DNA from: Struthio camelus | Taxonomy: Eukaryota; Chordata; Aves; Struthioniformes; Struthionidae | DNA: 64,000 nt | Reading direction: 5' to 3' | Assembly (NCBI RefSeq): GCF_040807025.1 | Contig: NC_090967.1 | Location: 3,284,001-3,348,000 of the forward strand | Shown here: piece after piece, positions 39,401-54,400 of the stretch | Layout of the letters: each line of letters starts with the position of its first letter | Numbering within the stretch: the stretch's first letter is position 1 | Program-made: the position numbers and the translations under genes | Notes under the pieces: generated by a model | Databases searched by the model: none | What the model saw: the letters and a program-made list of their open reading frames with translations, nothing else | Told to the model about the DNA's origin: nothing

Positions 39401-42400
39401 GGATTTAAAGGTAACAATACCTCCAAGCAAGGAATCTAATTCCACACCCAAAATAATTTTATGAGGATCCCAATCCTGTAGAGAAAGATCTGGAATACTT
39501 GCCAGTTTTATAATTTTAATGAGAACCCAATTGTTGGTTGACGACGTCATCAACTTGAAAAACAGTGGAGCGAGAGAAAGGTAGTTTTTGGGATTGCGAC
39601 GAGCCAGTTCACAAATAACATTTACTGCAGCAGACTGCACACCTGAGAAACAGAAGTGGGAAGAGCAGAAATCTCATCATAGGCTTAATAGCAATTGAAG
39701 TTTCTGGTGCATAATACCCAGAACCAAAGCAGCTAAAGATTCAGACTCCTGTGTCAAAGAGGTATGGCTCAGCCTCACTGCCAAAAATGAGGCAGTGAAC
39801 AAAGAAGAAGAATGCAAAACAAACTGCAAAAGGATTTTATTTAATTTTGGCTGCTCTCCTTTTTGGTTGCTTTATGATATTTCAACAAACTGAGTAACTG
39901 TTTTGGGTCAGGCAACAGGATATTGTCATTCTCTTTCCTTCTTTTCTGGGGATAGCTTGTTTGTGGGACACAGGCAACATTATAATTAATAGTCCTACCC
40001 ACCATAAGGCTTCAAGACACTCATTTCTTTAAAACGAGTGATTGTAGCTGTTTTAATTAAAACAGCTACAAGAAAAAGAGAGTTGTTAAACAATCTGACT
40101 GAACATGCCCATTTCTTTTTCAGTTGCTCAGCCTCAAAGTTATTTGTTCTCTTTTGGCAATCTTTTATTCTAGATAGTCCAGGTTTTCTAGTAGCAAAAA
40201 GTCTTTTTTATCATAAAGCAGCATTAAGAAGTCTATCTTCCTTTTCTGTTTTTTTCTTTTCTTTTCTTTTTTTTTTTAAACATTGTCCCCTGGACCCTTA
40301 TCAAATTAGTCCAGCATATGTATTTAAATTTCTCCCTCTAAACACACACACAAAATCAACTAGAGTTCATAGAACTACACTACACAGAACTCGTGAAATG
40401 AGTTTACAGCGTTTTGGCACAGTAAAGGAAGACCAGCACTTTCTGGAAAGACCGAGCAGAAGTGTGAATATGATGTAGAGCACCTGCAAATTTCCTATAC
40501 TACAGCTGAATTGCCCTGACACAGTACAGAGGGCCCAAAAGGCAGTTTGGGCTGAAAGTTTAAATTTAAAATAGGAAAAAAATTCTACCAGGTTATGTGA
40601 AATTATTTTAAGCGCATCCATTGCAATCCAATAACTGCAGCTTTGTAAAAGTGCAGAGGAAGCAGAAAACCTGCAGTCAACTGAAATGTTTTTCATAGTC
40701 AAGCTAGGTACAACGAACCAGGAATCATTAAGTAGCTTTATCCCAGAAATACTTAACCTGCTGATATATTTTCAAAAACATTAGCTATGAAATAAGAAAT
40801 GGACACTTCAAAGAATGTATTTTTAATATGGTAACTCCTGCAAAAACTCTCATATGCTCATCCACCTATTAAACAGATGAATCAGTACTCAAAAGATGAC
40901 TATTTACATATTCTCTCTCTCTCTCTCCACCAGGTCTCAAGACATTTAATACCTAGATGCTTTTGAGCAGAAGTAATTTATTAAAATCCACTCACCAGGG
41001 TCTGGATCTTCAAGTTTCTCTTTAAGGCGAGGAAATGCGGGACGGAGGGACTCTGGGTATTTCAAAAACACTTTGTACATGATTAACACTGCTTTCTTCC
41101 TGATATAAGGCTTCGTATGAGACATCTGTTAATGAAACAACTGAGATCAGGTTCTTCGCAAATTTACCTCTACGGGACTATTCTCAAAGTCTACGTATTA
41201 TCTACATCGACATCTCTCAAAATTGTTCTCCGTGGGACTTGGCTATTTTTAAAGAACTCAGCTTTGGAGGAGAAAGTAAAGTACTGTCATTTATCACCCA
41301 AACTAACAGAAATATTCAAAGTTATCCCCTTGAGCTAAGTGACATCTGTAAAGGCTCCCCTAAAGCCCTACAAGAATGTCAAAGTGTCAGTTTCCACTTG
41401 TAACAGTTTCAAATTTAACAGATATTTACCAAATTGAAACAATTTAAGCATTCCTTACACACAAATATAAGAAAGAAACAAATTTTTGCCATATCAACTC
41501 ACCAGTGTCATGATGTCATTTGCCAAGTCCCTGGCAAGATCTGGAGTAACAAAACAGGACAAGCCAGTCAGTGCAACTCCAGTATCATACTGGTTAGGGC
41601 TACTCAGATCCTAAAAAAGGAAAAAAAGGCTCAAAAATTTACAGAATGTAGAAAAACAACTTTCTCAGACCAATTTTGTTCATGCAATACGACGCAGACC
41701 TTCCATTCCATGGGAATATTTATACCAACTACTGAGAAGAATGTCATCCAACCCCGGCTAAAATACACTTAACCTGTAGTTTAATAACGGGCATGAAGTA
41801 TCCTAATTAAACAATGGAAGGAAGACTACAGCATAAATGCAATTAGACATATCAGACCACACACCTCAAACACTAAACACACTTGTGATTGTGTCTAAGT
41901 CCTACAAAATCTGAAGTTAAATCTGAAAAATTTGAAATTAAATACCAACTCTGTTAAGTCAGAGCAAAATTGTCATCCACTTCACTGGGAACCAGTAATC
42001 TCGCGGTGTGCTTAACAGTACCCAACTTAACTGCTCTAATAGAGAAATGAGTTAATTTTTCTTCCAGTTTGCTGATAGCTCCATGACTTTCAGTCCAAAA
42101 GAACAGAACAAAAGCTAGCGTGCAGAATATATTTTATCTGTGAAATTTCTGTGTATTTATTTGAAGGTCACAGAGCATATATTTTTCAGGCATTTCTCAG
42201 CTTCAAAATTAAATAAATTAATATTCACATCTGAGTATGCTCTAGTATGAACTATAAAATGAGATTTTATGAAATACACATCATTATAGGCTCAATCCTT
42301 AATTGCAGTTATTAGGAAATAAAAATATGAAGTGAACTGCACAGAGCTTTCCCACATGAACTATCAGTATTAGCAGTCCAGATTCACATGCACAAAGAGC

Positions 42401-45400
42401 CTACACAAAGAAAACTAAACTTAAGGAAGCCTTTAAGGCACCGTACCATTTGCATCTCATTTTAATACCTTTTGCAGGTGGTAAAAGATTAGATTCTACT
42501 TTAAGAATAATGAAATCCACTCTTAAGGGGCAACAAAATTCTGCAGTTCATTCTAGCTTTAATACTTCTGGGGAAGTGATAAACTCTTAAAACACAAAGT
42601 TGCCTCGTTGTTAAACTCTGGCACAGGAAAAAAGGAATAGCCTAACAGGAGACTGAGATTCAGAAGAGTAAATTCTCCATAACAAAGAACATGGATGAAC
42701 ATTACTAAATACACGTACTTGTCAGAGATGAACAATTTAAAAGATAATGAAAAGGACCAATTCTTTAGGCAAGATACCAGAAGATATCCTACTGTTTTTT
42801 GTTTTTGTTTTTTTTTAAAGTAAAAGCTATTTCAGTTGCTTAAATGGTAAAATGCAGGTCACATTTTCTACTGGACTGGTCAAGATTTAAAGTGATACTG
42901 GAAGAAAACAGGCCCTCACAAACAGAAAGTTCATGAAAGTGGATGACTGCTCAGTTTATCTTAGGAACGGGGACATTTTTCTGATCCATCACATTCTTAT
43001 GAGGGCTGTCTGAGAGACTGGTAGTATTAACAAAGGTTACGGTCTTCACCGATCACTGCGTTGAGTAAACAAATAGCTGTATGAGACAGCACGAGGGAAA
43101 CCTGTGGACAGCTACCAAGCGTTTCATTAATCCCTCAGACTGTGGAATGAAAACGAGCTGTGAACCAAGTAAACAGAATGCCACTTAAAGATCTCTGTAC
43201 TTGCAAAAAGCAAGTAGTATTTTATATAGATTCGAAACTACAGGTAAGGAGACAATGCAAGAAAAAGATTGAGAACTGGAGACAAAAGTTTACCTTTCGG
43301 ATTTGATTAGTAGTCAACATAATTACATCAGTCCCTTCATGAAAGCACTGAGAGGCAGCTAGGTAACCAATTCTCTGTGAACAAGATAGCAGAACAAAGC
43401 TAGTTATTTTTAAGTGTAGACAGTGTTCAAACAAACAACAACTGGTAGCTTCATCAGCAGTATTAAAAAACTGAGCAATTAGGCAAGAGGTTTGCATAAC
43501 AGAAAAGGCACGACAGCGTTCTCAGTTCGTTCCTGATATAAGCCCCTGCCTTTTTTAATTACCTCAGAAAAGTAACATCCATAATTGTAATACATCTATC
43601 TTAAGGATATAAAAACTAGCATCATCTCCTCTTCTTTGTTAGAATCTACAGGTTCAATTACCAAGAAGAAGCAGAAATAAAGTAGGATTACCAAAAGAAA
43701 AAACGGGGAACGTTATGTTGTTTGTGCTGTGTCTAATACAAAGCAAGAATAATATTCCTTAACTCCTGACTTGCAGGTCCTAAAGTCCAATCTGGAGACT
43801 ACTCCTTAAGAAGCATTACTCTGCCTTTCTTGGTGAAAAAGGTCTACAACACAGGGCAGAAACAAACTTTTTTTTTTTTTTTTTTTTTTTAGGAAAAATT
43901 ACAACAAAAGGAAACACACCTGTAACTAGGAATCTTAGATAGCCCTCAAAAGTAAGTTTTTTCACAAAAAAAAAAAAAGATAGTGAAACAGCTGGCATAA
44001 GAACCTACACCAGCAGGTGAAGTGAAACTACCCATGCACTAGAAACAGATTCTACTTCCTTTGCGCACTGATGAAAACTAACTGAAATACGATGTTCCAA
44101 TGTATCCATTAAATACAGTAATAAAACAGCTCAGCTACTACATTTTTAACTGCACAAAGAACTCACTTTGAATGTAAACTTTGATGCACTCATGACTTCA
44201 ATAATATTGAAAGCAGCCCAACTGATGTCGTAGCCCAGCATCTGTAACTGCAAACAGAGAAACCAAGATAAAAAAGTTGTGAAATAAGATACGCAAGAAA
44301 ATAGTTAGACACCTCAGAAACTTGAGGACAGAACCAGTTAAGAGTCCAGAAATAACACTGTACGTTATCTAAAGTTTATGACTAATGATACATTCTATGC
44401 CACTCTATGTAAGGGAAAAGTGCAGAAGTTGCACCAGAAGTAAGTTTTAAAATAGTTTGCACTAATTTCAGGTGCTACATTTGTAGTTATATAAGTATCA
44501 CTGTGGAAGGTTCTTATTCCTGGTTTGGTGGAGCTTGATTTGTGGGCTTTTTTCTTTAAAAGAAAAAAATCTTTTTATTTAGCAGTATTTCCCTGTCCTT
44601 CTCCATAGAGGATTGTGCAAAGAGAAAATGAAACGTTAGTTTCAAATGCTCATGCAATCACATGGGAAGTTAGGCAAGAACCAGTCCAGATGAAAACTGG
44701 TCAAACTAAAAAGCTAGTCATCTTCAAGGAGATTAGCTTCCTGATCCACCTCAATACAACTGTACAAGTAGTAGTGCCAGCAAAACGAATGGAGTCCTGA
44801 TGTCAGAAACACAGGCGGGAGCACTTTCATTTGCAGCCTGCACTTACTTACAAAAGCTTAAGCCTGTCATGAAACTTCAACCTAGGAAAAGCAGACGTTC
44901 AGACAGAAGGCTAGCTGGCAGTCAGCAAGAAAGACAAAAATTATAGATAATGTTACATACATTATATCACTTACATATGTAAGTTTGCAGACTGCATTTG
45001 CTTTCACTGCAATGTTATCCTGCTTTAGCTCCTGCTTGATCTCATCGATGCACTGGGAGATGTATTTTGCCTGAGGGAAATGAAAGAAAAAAAAAATTAC
45101 TTTCATGCTTATTTACTAGATTTATTTTGCAGATTTCAGAGAAGAAGGCGAAACTCATCGTTTGCTAGCAACAAATTTCACACATGCACAGTTTTTTTTT
45201 TTTAGGTAAGCACTTAATTTTGATGAAACTACTCATTAAATATCACGTTTCTATTACAAAATCTAACGTACGTGGAAATGTCTCTTTAGTGTATTTCCTC
45301 TCCCTCCCCCATTACACCGTTCAGTCCAGAGCTCTAGTTTCAAAGATTTGTGAATAAAGGCTGCCCAGTGCAGCATGTTTACCTAGTGGCCAGAATACAA

Positions 45401-48400
45401 GTTTATGAATTTCACTATTCCTAGAACATATATTAGTCACTAACCTGAACGGAAAGTCAGCGATTACTTTTTTATTACGTGTCTAGAAAAAGAAAAACTA
45501 TGTGAGGCACTATAAGCAGCCCACAAATTTAAGGTGACTGATAAAAATACAGTGAGTTACTCCTCTCTTGGGCATATTGTACAGAGAGCAATGCAGATGT
45601 GCACACAAAACAATCCTCGTACCTGAAGGGACGGACTACAAGTCTCAGAGCTGAATATAAGGTAAAAGTACTTTTAGCTGTAACTAGTTAACCAGTTCCA
45701 CTTATTCAAAACATGGCAAAGTTAACCTACTGCCCTGGTTCGTGATTTAGATAAATGACTTTGCCATTCACATCCTTTGATAAGCAATGCTTGTTTATTT
45801 ATAGGAATCTCAGTAACTGGGAGAGCCAAACGTCAATGTTTACACTTAAATATTTGGCCCTTCATTTCCTTTCAAACGATCACGTCTGTGCTTGTGGGAG
45901 GGATATGGCAAATACATGATTTAAAAATATCTGTACAGATTTTACTTTATAAATAGGCTTAATTCAGTCAGAGATTCTTTCAGTTCACAATTAACTATGA
46001 TTAAAGTACTGAAGGCATCTGCTAGAGAAATCATGAAAGATTTAAAAGCAGAAAAATATCTCCCTAGAAAGCCACACATGCGCCACGGTATTTAACATTC
46101 AATATAAATCAACTGTCAGAGGAACCAGGTCAGAAAGAGATTACCTAACTGCAAAGCAAAATTCTGCACAAATACCATCACCTTCCACTAAAGCATATTT
46201 TTCAATATGGAAGTCCATTAATTAACATTCCTCCTCCTTACATTAAAATTTGTGCATCATTCCTGCTGTTCTTTGGCCACTTACACTGTCCTGGAGTGAT
46301 ACTCATGCTTCAAGTTCTGAGATTCAGCTGCTAGAAGTAGAGAATGCTATTTTTAATAGCAGATGAAAATAAGAAGTAATTACACAAGGTCTGTAGTGCA
46401 AAAAAACACTACTGTGATCCAAGCGAGGAAAAGTAGCAACTGAATTTTAACGTGGGGACTTTATGCTCTAAGCCACAGTCTTGTAATGACAATTTACACT
46501 GCTGTAAATCAGAGTCTAGGAATACCAAAATTAGAACCCACCACCAGGATGCAAGGTGAATAAACATAATTCAGTGTAGGAGCAGTCTCATTTGGTTAAC
46601 AGCTTCAAAGCATATAGAATAATTTGACTGTTTTTTTTCTCTCAAATCTTGCAGTTACAGAGAGATAAAACCGATTCCTCATGGCACTGGTCAGCACAAG
46701 TGGACTTGCGTTCATTACGTTGAGACTTTTTCTTTGTCTTTGTTGAACTTCACTGAGTTCCTGCTTGGCCCATTCCTGCAGTCTGTCAAGGTATCTCCAA
46801 ACAGCAGCCCTGTTCTCCAGTATAGCTCAACACAGAAGGTCCAACAATAGTCAACTAGCAAAGGAATTTACTCTAAGAAACGTAACATATTCCCAAATGC
46901 CCATATTTGGGAAAGTAATAACATATCTGCGACAGAAGTTTTTTTCATGTGAGGAGAAGTCATACTAAACGGCAAACAACTCTCTTTTCTACAGAGATAC
47001 TCAGCTATCATCTTGGATACAGGTGAACGGATCACATCCACCAGAACAGGAGGGGGTGCTGCACCCGAATGCAAAACTATCTAGAGTTCAGACTGCTTCT
47101 TCCACGAAACCAAAGATTTGGGATTTTAGACCCTTCTCAGCCTGAGGGGGATTCAGGTCCCAGACGGCTTCCATGGAAAATTTCAACTCTTGAGTTTAAA
47201 CTAAAAGCTTCTCATAGTAGGAAATACATACTTGAACAGAGATGCTGAAAGAACCACTTACACAACATGCAACTGATCTAGAAATACATTGTACCTACCC
47301 TTGAATATTTTATGCACACATAGCAGCATGCTGGAACAGTGTTACAGAATCCTTCACATGTGTATCTGGTTGCCACATCTTGGCCAGCAACATCAGTAGC
47401 AGTTTTAAAAGCCAGAATCATAATGCAGGTTATTTTTAATGTTCACATACAAAAAAACATTACTGCCATTTGTCATAACATCTGTCCCAAAACTCTTTAA
47501 ACATTAGCTTAAGATTTCCAAACACCCATAACCCACTGTATGACAAGAAGGTGGAAGAAGCTAGAGCATGGAAAAGCTAAATGACACATACAACTATGGC
47601 AACCAGTCAGACCCCCTCAGCACAGCTGAATAAAGACTCCTGAGTCATTATTCAAACCCAATGGCCTCAGCCTAACATAACGACCAACTGCTTTGAAAGA
47701 GGGTGAAAAAGCGTATTACAGAACTCATATTTAAGCTTATTAAATCTAAGATTTTGAAGAGCACAAAAAAGTCCTTCCAAAATATCTGCACATTAAATCC
47801 TAAAAGATTGCAAGGAACGAAAGACACTATATATAGACAGCTTTACAGGATCAGTGGGTATTAACATTTCGTTAATCTCCGTGGAGTAGCACTGGTGTGA
47901 ATGAGTAACACGAACAAAAGTGATCTATTTATAGTCTTGCATTATCATCTGAAATCCAACAACCATACCCTAGCCACATTTGCTACCACATGTAATGTCT
48001 AAATAAACAGGAAGGAAACAAGTATTCAAGTGTCCCTCTTCAGTTAAGTTCTTCCCTCTTCTCTTGCTAACGAAGAGCTGACCTTTGTAGAACACCAGAT
48101 GGTATGTTTTATCAAAGCATTTTCACACTGAGTGATACCCCCAAGCCCTCCCATGACAGCTTTCAAGCTGTTCAATTCAGGCTGCAAAACTACACCATAA
48201 GCAGGAGAATAACCACTTGATGCAAGGAAGAAAATTGTTTAGGGATCTGTCAGCATGGTAGACACGGCACAAGGCCTACATGTTTGCAGGAGAGAAATAT
48301 TTGAATACTAACACAGGGCAAAATCTGGATACTTCTGCCAGCATTGATTCACTGACAGTCTGTGGATAAATCCCTCTAATACAGCGATTTCCTAGTGTGG

Positions 48401-51400
48401 CACATAAGAAAGAATAAATACTTCCCAGGGTGTAACAGGCTCAGTTTTTCCTAAAACATTTTAGAGAACCCAAGAAGAAACGGCAAGGAACGGAAAGGAA
48501 TGCAAAAGAAAAATACTTCAGAGTTTGTTTATTCTCCCAGTATTGATTATAATACCTATATACTTATGTTCCTTAATGATTCTATGACAATCTCATTTGA
48601 AGCCCTCCCAAGAGGGGGACCAGTCAGTTTTGGCCAGTCAACAGAAGAACACTTAAGTCACAATATTCACAGATCTTCAGACAGTTCCAACTGCTTGGAG
48701 CAAACAAAGCAATTATAAGGAACCCTTTTCATGTCTACTGTAGTTAAGAACAATCAGAGCCATAAAACAGAAGAACGTTATCAGAATCGCAACCATCCAG
48801 ACAAAGGCATATGAAAACACAGGGAAAAGTGTCAAGAGGAGGAAGAATCATTTATTCTTGCTAGTCTGCCAAGCAGGAAAGGGGCCTTTCCCAACTCACT
48901 CGGAAAGGCTCCTTAAGTAAAATGCTATAGCAACCACTTTAGTGATTGTTTTCTCTCACATATTGCTCAGAAGGAGAAAGATTACAGAAACACATTCACA
49001 GCAGCGTAGCTAAAACCCAAATAAAGCATGCAGATAAATGCAGTAATTACACAGCAAAGCTGTGAATACAGCACAAAGTTATAACTGCCATTCCTTAATG
49101 TATTCCAAACAGATGTGGTAAGCATTTTATACCCATTTTCAAAACATACACTGTGATTTTAAAAATAGGTCCGAATCTTTCAAGAGTTCCAAGACCTCAC
49201 CCAGAAAATATGTGCATTTAAACTAACGTGAGTGGCTACAGAGCAGAGAGATCAAGAATGAAAATAAGACATAACCCCATTGAAAGTAAGAGCAGAGGGA
49301 AAAGTGGGTCATGATAAGAAGCCAAAACTTCAGTTTATAAGATTTTTCACTCTCCAGCTTTTCAGCTGCTCACAAGCCATGTTTTTTGAATTAACTTTGG
49401 AATAAAGTTTTGGTGTTTTTCAACCTCCAGCCTACACAGAACTTAGGATTCACTATTTCAGAGAGGTTCACAAAAGACTTACTGTTGTTTGTCAAGCAAT
49501 AGAGGAACAAATTTAAAAAAAAAAAAAAAAAACCTACTAATCTAACTGAACATCCCTGGGAATGCAATCCTTTATGTTGTACTTTCATCTGCATTCAAAG
49601 CTTAGTATTTCACAGGAGATAAAAAGACACTAATAATTAGAATGAATATTGCTGTGGTATCTTTACATTAAGTTTAATCAGGAAAGTTATCTATTTTCAA
49701 CTATCTTAAAGAAGCTGTACCCTCATCTCAGCCATATACCAATTCAACAGAAAGCAAATTCATATTTACACTATTTAGGATTACAGTCTATCAAACTAAA
49801 GGCAAGGATCTGACCTCAACCTACTGAAGCTACCACAGATTATTTGTTTCTGAGATTTTCATCTGTCACTTACTAGAATAGCAAAGTGTTTTCCACCCAC
49901 ATTAAATAGCATAATGCCAGAGCATAATCAGTCCCCACTTATCCTGCACTTTCAGGACTAAAAAAAAAAAAAAAAAAAAAAACCCACTGCTTTAAGGAGA
50001 TGATTACTAACAGTGAATGCCACAAGGAGTAAGGTATAGTCTAAAATAAATGTGCAACTATCATTGTAAAACAAAGTTTGGAATAAAAAAGAACATGAAG
50101 AGAACTGAAGTATAGAATATGACATTTGCTTTAAACATGGTAGGATTTATAAGGGTTTTTTTTTTTTTTTTTTTTAGAACTTGGAGAGAAACACTTGAAG
50201 TCAAACTCAATGAATTCACCTTGAGTGCAAGCACATGACATGATCTCTCATGAGAGCAAAATGCCTACTGCACTAACTTCCAGGAAACCTACAACTGCTC
50301 CCTTTATTTGATAACCTTAAGAAATACTACCATTTGAATGCAAGCCATGTGATGTGACTGCAGTGCTTGTACTACACACACCTTGTGGAGGCAAAACAAC
50401 TTTCAAACTTGTTTATGCTTCAGGCAGAAGATACTGTTAGAAGCACAGCGGAGCTCACCTGCTACCTGGTAACTTCCGGAAGAAGGCTGGGCAGAAATAC
50501 ATATCACTTGCCTGTTTTTTTTTTTTTAAACTAAAAACCTCCAAAGCAGTGCTTCGCATTAAGAAATGCCACCAAACTAGTCAAATAGAATTTATATACC
50601 AATAAACTGACCTGAAACATAAGCACCACAGCATGACAACACAAAATACATCAACTGAGGTAATGGCTGAGAGTATAACAAAAGTGAAATATGCTATTTT
50701 TCAATTCACTTGAACAATGAAAACTGGACAGCATTAGAGATAAGCAAATTAGATGTTAATTCTAATCATACACAGCTACAAAAACATTACAGCATTTAGA
50801 TACTGCAGGAAAAAAAAAAGCTATCTGAGATAAGTGACAGGATCCTTCCTTAAGACTACTTACTCTACAGTTTAATAGAAACAGAATTCCAAGACACGCA
50901 TTCCCACACGTTATCTTAAAATTAACTTCACTAAAACCATAAACTAAGCAAAGTAAATAAGCATATAACAGAATAAAAGTAGTAACTGGGATATTGTGCA
51001 AGTTTGCAGCAGTCAAAATAAAGTGACACAAAAGGTAGTGAGATGCAATAAAGAACTCGGAAACCATGTTACAACTTGAAAGGCATTTTTAAAAAGCCAA
51101 GCTTATCTTATGCTCAGTTGTTAATAAAAATTATTGCTATACATGTTTCAAAAAGTTTTAGTTTGCCTTTACTACTTGGCTTTCCAGGGATTTATTCACA
51201 CAACTTGTAGGCACTTTCAAGATCCTAGATCAACGTATTGTTCTCATCAGTGATAAACATTGGAGGCTTGAAGGTCAACCTTGGCCATTTCATTTTGCAG
51301 CAGTCATCTCTATATTATTTATTAGGAGCATGGTGCATTATCTGCTACTCCCTTCACTATTATGACCGAAGCTAGATAGCAAGACTCCTTAGTCAAACAC

Positions 51401-54400
51401 TACTGATGGAGGAACGTGAAAAGTCAAATTATTTACGCATATTTGGATTTTATATTAGCTGAAGTTATTCACACCAACTGAAACTTGGGATTATGCCCCC
51501 ATCTAGCTTAAACTGATTCATAAACCAATAAAAACCATTGAACTTCATTTTAAAATTCAGACAAATGCTAAGCAATATATCTTTTTTAGAGTCGTATTAA
51601 GCAACTCCAAACAAAGATCAGAGTCACAATACCATAAGGCACTACAGAAACACACATGATCTTCAGAACAGGTAAGCACTATAGAAGAATTAGATGTGGG
51701 GAAAAGAAACAGATGTAGAGTTGCAGCTGCTTGTCTACAGCCGCAGCAAGTCAGAAACAGAACGAGAACCTAGGCCAATGCACATACCCACAGGATTATG
51801 CTGTCTTTAGAAACACCGGGCACTGCAAAATCAACTGGATTTTCTTTGTAAATACAAGAGTATCCTGTCACTCTTACACCGAGAGTGTCTTTTTTGCAGT
51901 TTAACCAAAGTCATTTGAAACATTTTACACAAAAGAGCATCTATACTGGAGCTTGGAGCACAGATAAACAAGGTCTCCTGTACTATTTTCCCCACACAAG
52001 CTACTCTGAGATGCCAACAACTAAGTGAATATTATATAACAAAACCCAAAGCATATCAACATAAATCAGTAAGCATGCATGGTCAGTAAAGCTTTCGAGA
52101 TATCCCTCAATACAAATGTGTCTCTGATATGGTCACAGTATTTGTTAATTTAATTGCATAGTAATTAAGACAATCCTCAGGAGCTTATGCTGCCTAAAAC
52201 TATACCTGAGCAGACAATACACAGGCGTGGCACATAAAAATGCCTGTCCCTGCAAACATAATATGTAATAAACACTTTTACTTGTACGTTACTCAGCAAA
52301 AAGCTATACGAGAGTACTTTTAAATGATTTTTCAATGTATTAGTTCCAGTCATATTCCTGTGCAACGTTTCAGGATTTGATAAAAGTAACACGTGTTTTG
52401 TTGTCTGTGTAGCAAGTAGTCACTTCCTTCTAACAAACTAAAGTATCTATTGTTTTAGAGAGTCAACTGAGAGGAATTAGTTCAGAGGGAAATGTCAATT
52501 AAAAAAAAAAAGCTCAGTGAAATATTATGGATTATACAGAAACACAGTTGAAAATACTAGAAAAAAGTAATACTGTAATAAATGCAAAAACTATGAGAAG
52601 TTCCAAGCGATGGAAGGTTAAGACAGATAGTGAAGAGAATGACGGTTCACAGCCATCACCAACTTCTTAAATGCAGTAAAAATGTTTGCGTAATGAAAGT
52701 AAATTTGTTCACCTACTTCCTGCTGTACAGTCACTTACTTAAACTTCCATTCCTTAAGGCAGTGAAGCTTAGTCATACACTGGTATAGCTAGAAGTGACG
52801 TATTTTCTTCAGGCCTAAATCTGCCATGATAAACTAGCCTACCTGAAGAAAGTTTTAACACATCTACATTCACATCTATTTCACTTTAAAAACACATGCA
52901 TCTCTCAGCAAAAGCTAACAGGTTTGCACGTCTAGGTTATAAAACAAAGAAACAGCTAATATACAAAATAGCACTCAATGACACGGCCTACAAGCCAATA
53001 GTTCCATCAGCCTACTGACTAATGATTCAGGAGGTAAGTCTGTATGGCCCAAACATTTTTCCACTGCTAGTTACACCTAAGTATTCAACAGGTTTCGTAA
53101 ACGTTCTCAGTTATTTTGAACCAATGCTTCTAATTTTAAAAAAGTATGCAAGCACCTTTAAGAGCTACTACCACCACCACTAACCATGTTATTTTCTGCA
53201 TCTTTTACCTTAGTCAAACATCCTTATAACTTCCTGCCACCTGGATTTACCCAGACTCCTCTAGATTATGAAGGGTTTTCAGTTTTTCAGCATGAACAGT
53301 CAAGTTTTTTAATAAGCTAAGGAACACAAATGCTTCTTTATAACTGGTCCCATGACTCCGTCTTTTTCATGCACGTAGTTTAATGCCTCCCTTGCTGCTC
53401 TTTGTATCACATTAGAAATCTAACACACCAAAGAACACTTCTAGACGAAAAACCCAAAGGCAATCTTTGCACACCAAAAATATTCACTGACCTGTATTGT
53501 AGAGGAAGAGGTTTTTCAGTAAAGCTTGCGGTCATTCATCACACCAGAAGAGATCAGAAAAGAAATGAAAGACCTATTTTCTACATTCAACATAAGGACA
53601 AAGGTGGCTGCCTCAAAAAACCTCAAATAGTAGCTCTCTGAAGATCACCACAGAAGATAACATTAGTTAGTATCTGTATTCTTATTTGACTTTTTTGGTA
53701 ATTCTTCCTCGGATCTCACAAGAGGCACAATGTATGTGTCCGCTCCATTTCTTAGGATGAAATATCAGAATAGTCTTCCTCTCCTCTGCACCTGCCTCGG
53801 CAGAATTTTTATTTACACATGTGGGAAAGTGATCCTTCTAGAGTGTTTCAAACCCTCAGAAGAGACAGCTACAAAAAGCTCCGTATTGGGAGCAAAGCTA
53901 TTAGCCCCACTTATGCCACAGCCAATTAAAGAATATTTAACACAGGAGAAAGCAAGAAGCTAATGAAAGCCATCTGTAATGCAAAGCCTAAGCTGCTCTC
54001 TGCTTGTAATTATACAAGGAAAAGCTCACTTCATTCCCTTTGTTCCAAGTCTCCAGATCCTTTTTTTCTATGACCCAGAAGGTAAGGCAAGGACACTATT
54101 ACACTTGCCCTTGCTACCTTGGAGGCTGCGGATCAGTCTGCTTCTTTACTGATTGGTGTAAGGTCTTTATCAAACCTTCCTTTGTGTATTGTTTCTATTT
54201 CTGACTTTGCCTTTTCCAGTGATTCAGACACTCAAAGAATTAACAACAGCAACTCTAGATCCACTCAAAAGCGGGTGGAATAATGAGCTCCCTTCAAAGA
54301 CATTAACATACACATGGCAAGCAGTAACTGACCAAGCATCAGCAACTGAAAACACTGTCATCAATGAACTGCACATTGCCTATGAGTTGGGCTGTTTCCC

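Larger units (their letters stand above)
15452..44974 (-). other. AP3D1: AP3D1 introns 2-31 (overview)
   Basis: Thirty introns ranging from about 90 bp (intron 13, 31779-31870) to about 2.3 kb (introns 9 and 21). They are AT-rich with little recognisable repeat: one CR1 tail in intron 9, one older CR1 piece in intron 12, a 30-bp palindrome in intron 6, and homopolymer runs in introns 3, 20, 21 and 27. I saw no nested coding gene and no snoRNA I could defend. Confidence 0.75.

Noticed and set aside
43868-43890. Long poly-T as a sign of a processed pseudogene or retrocopy
   Set aside because: No coding similarity or target-site duplication beside it. Similar A/T runs are scattered through all introns.
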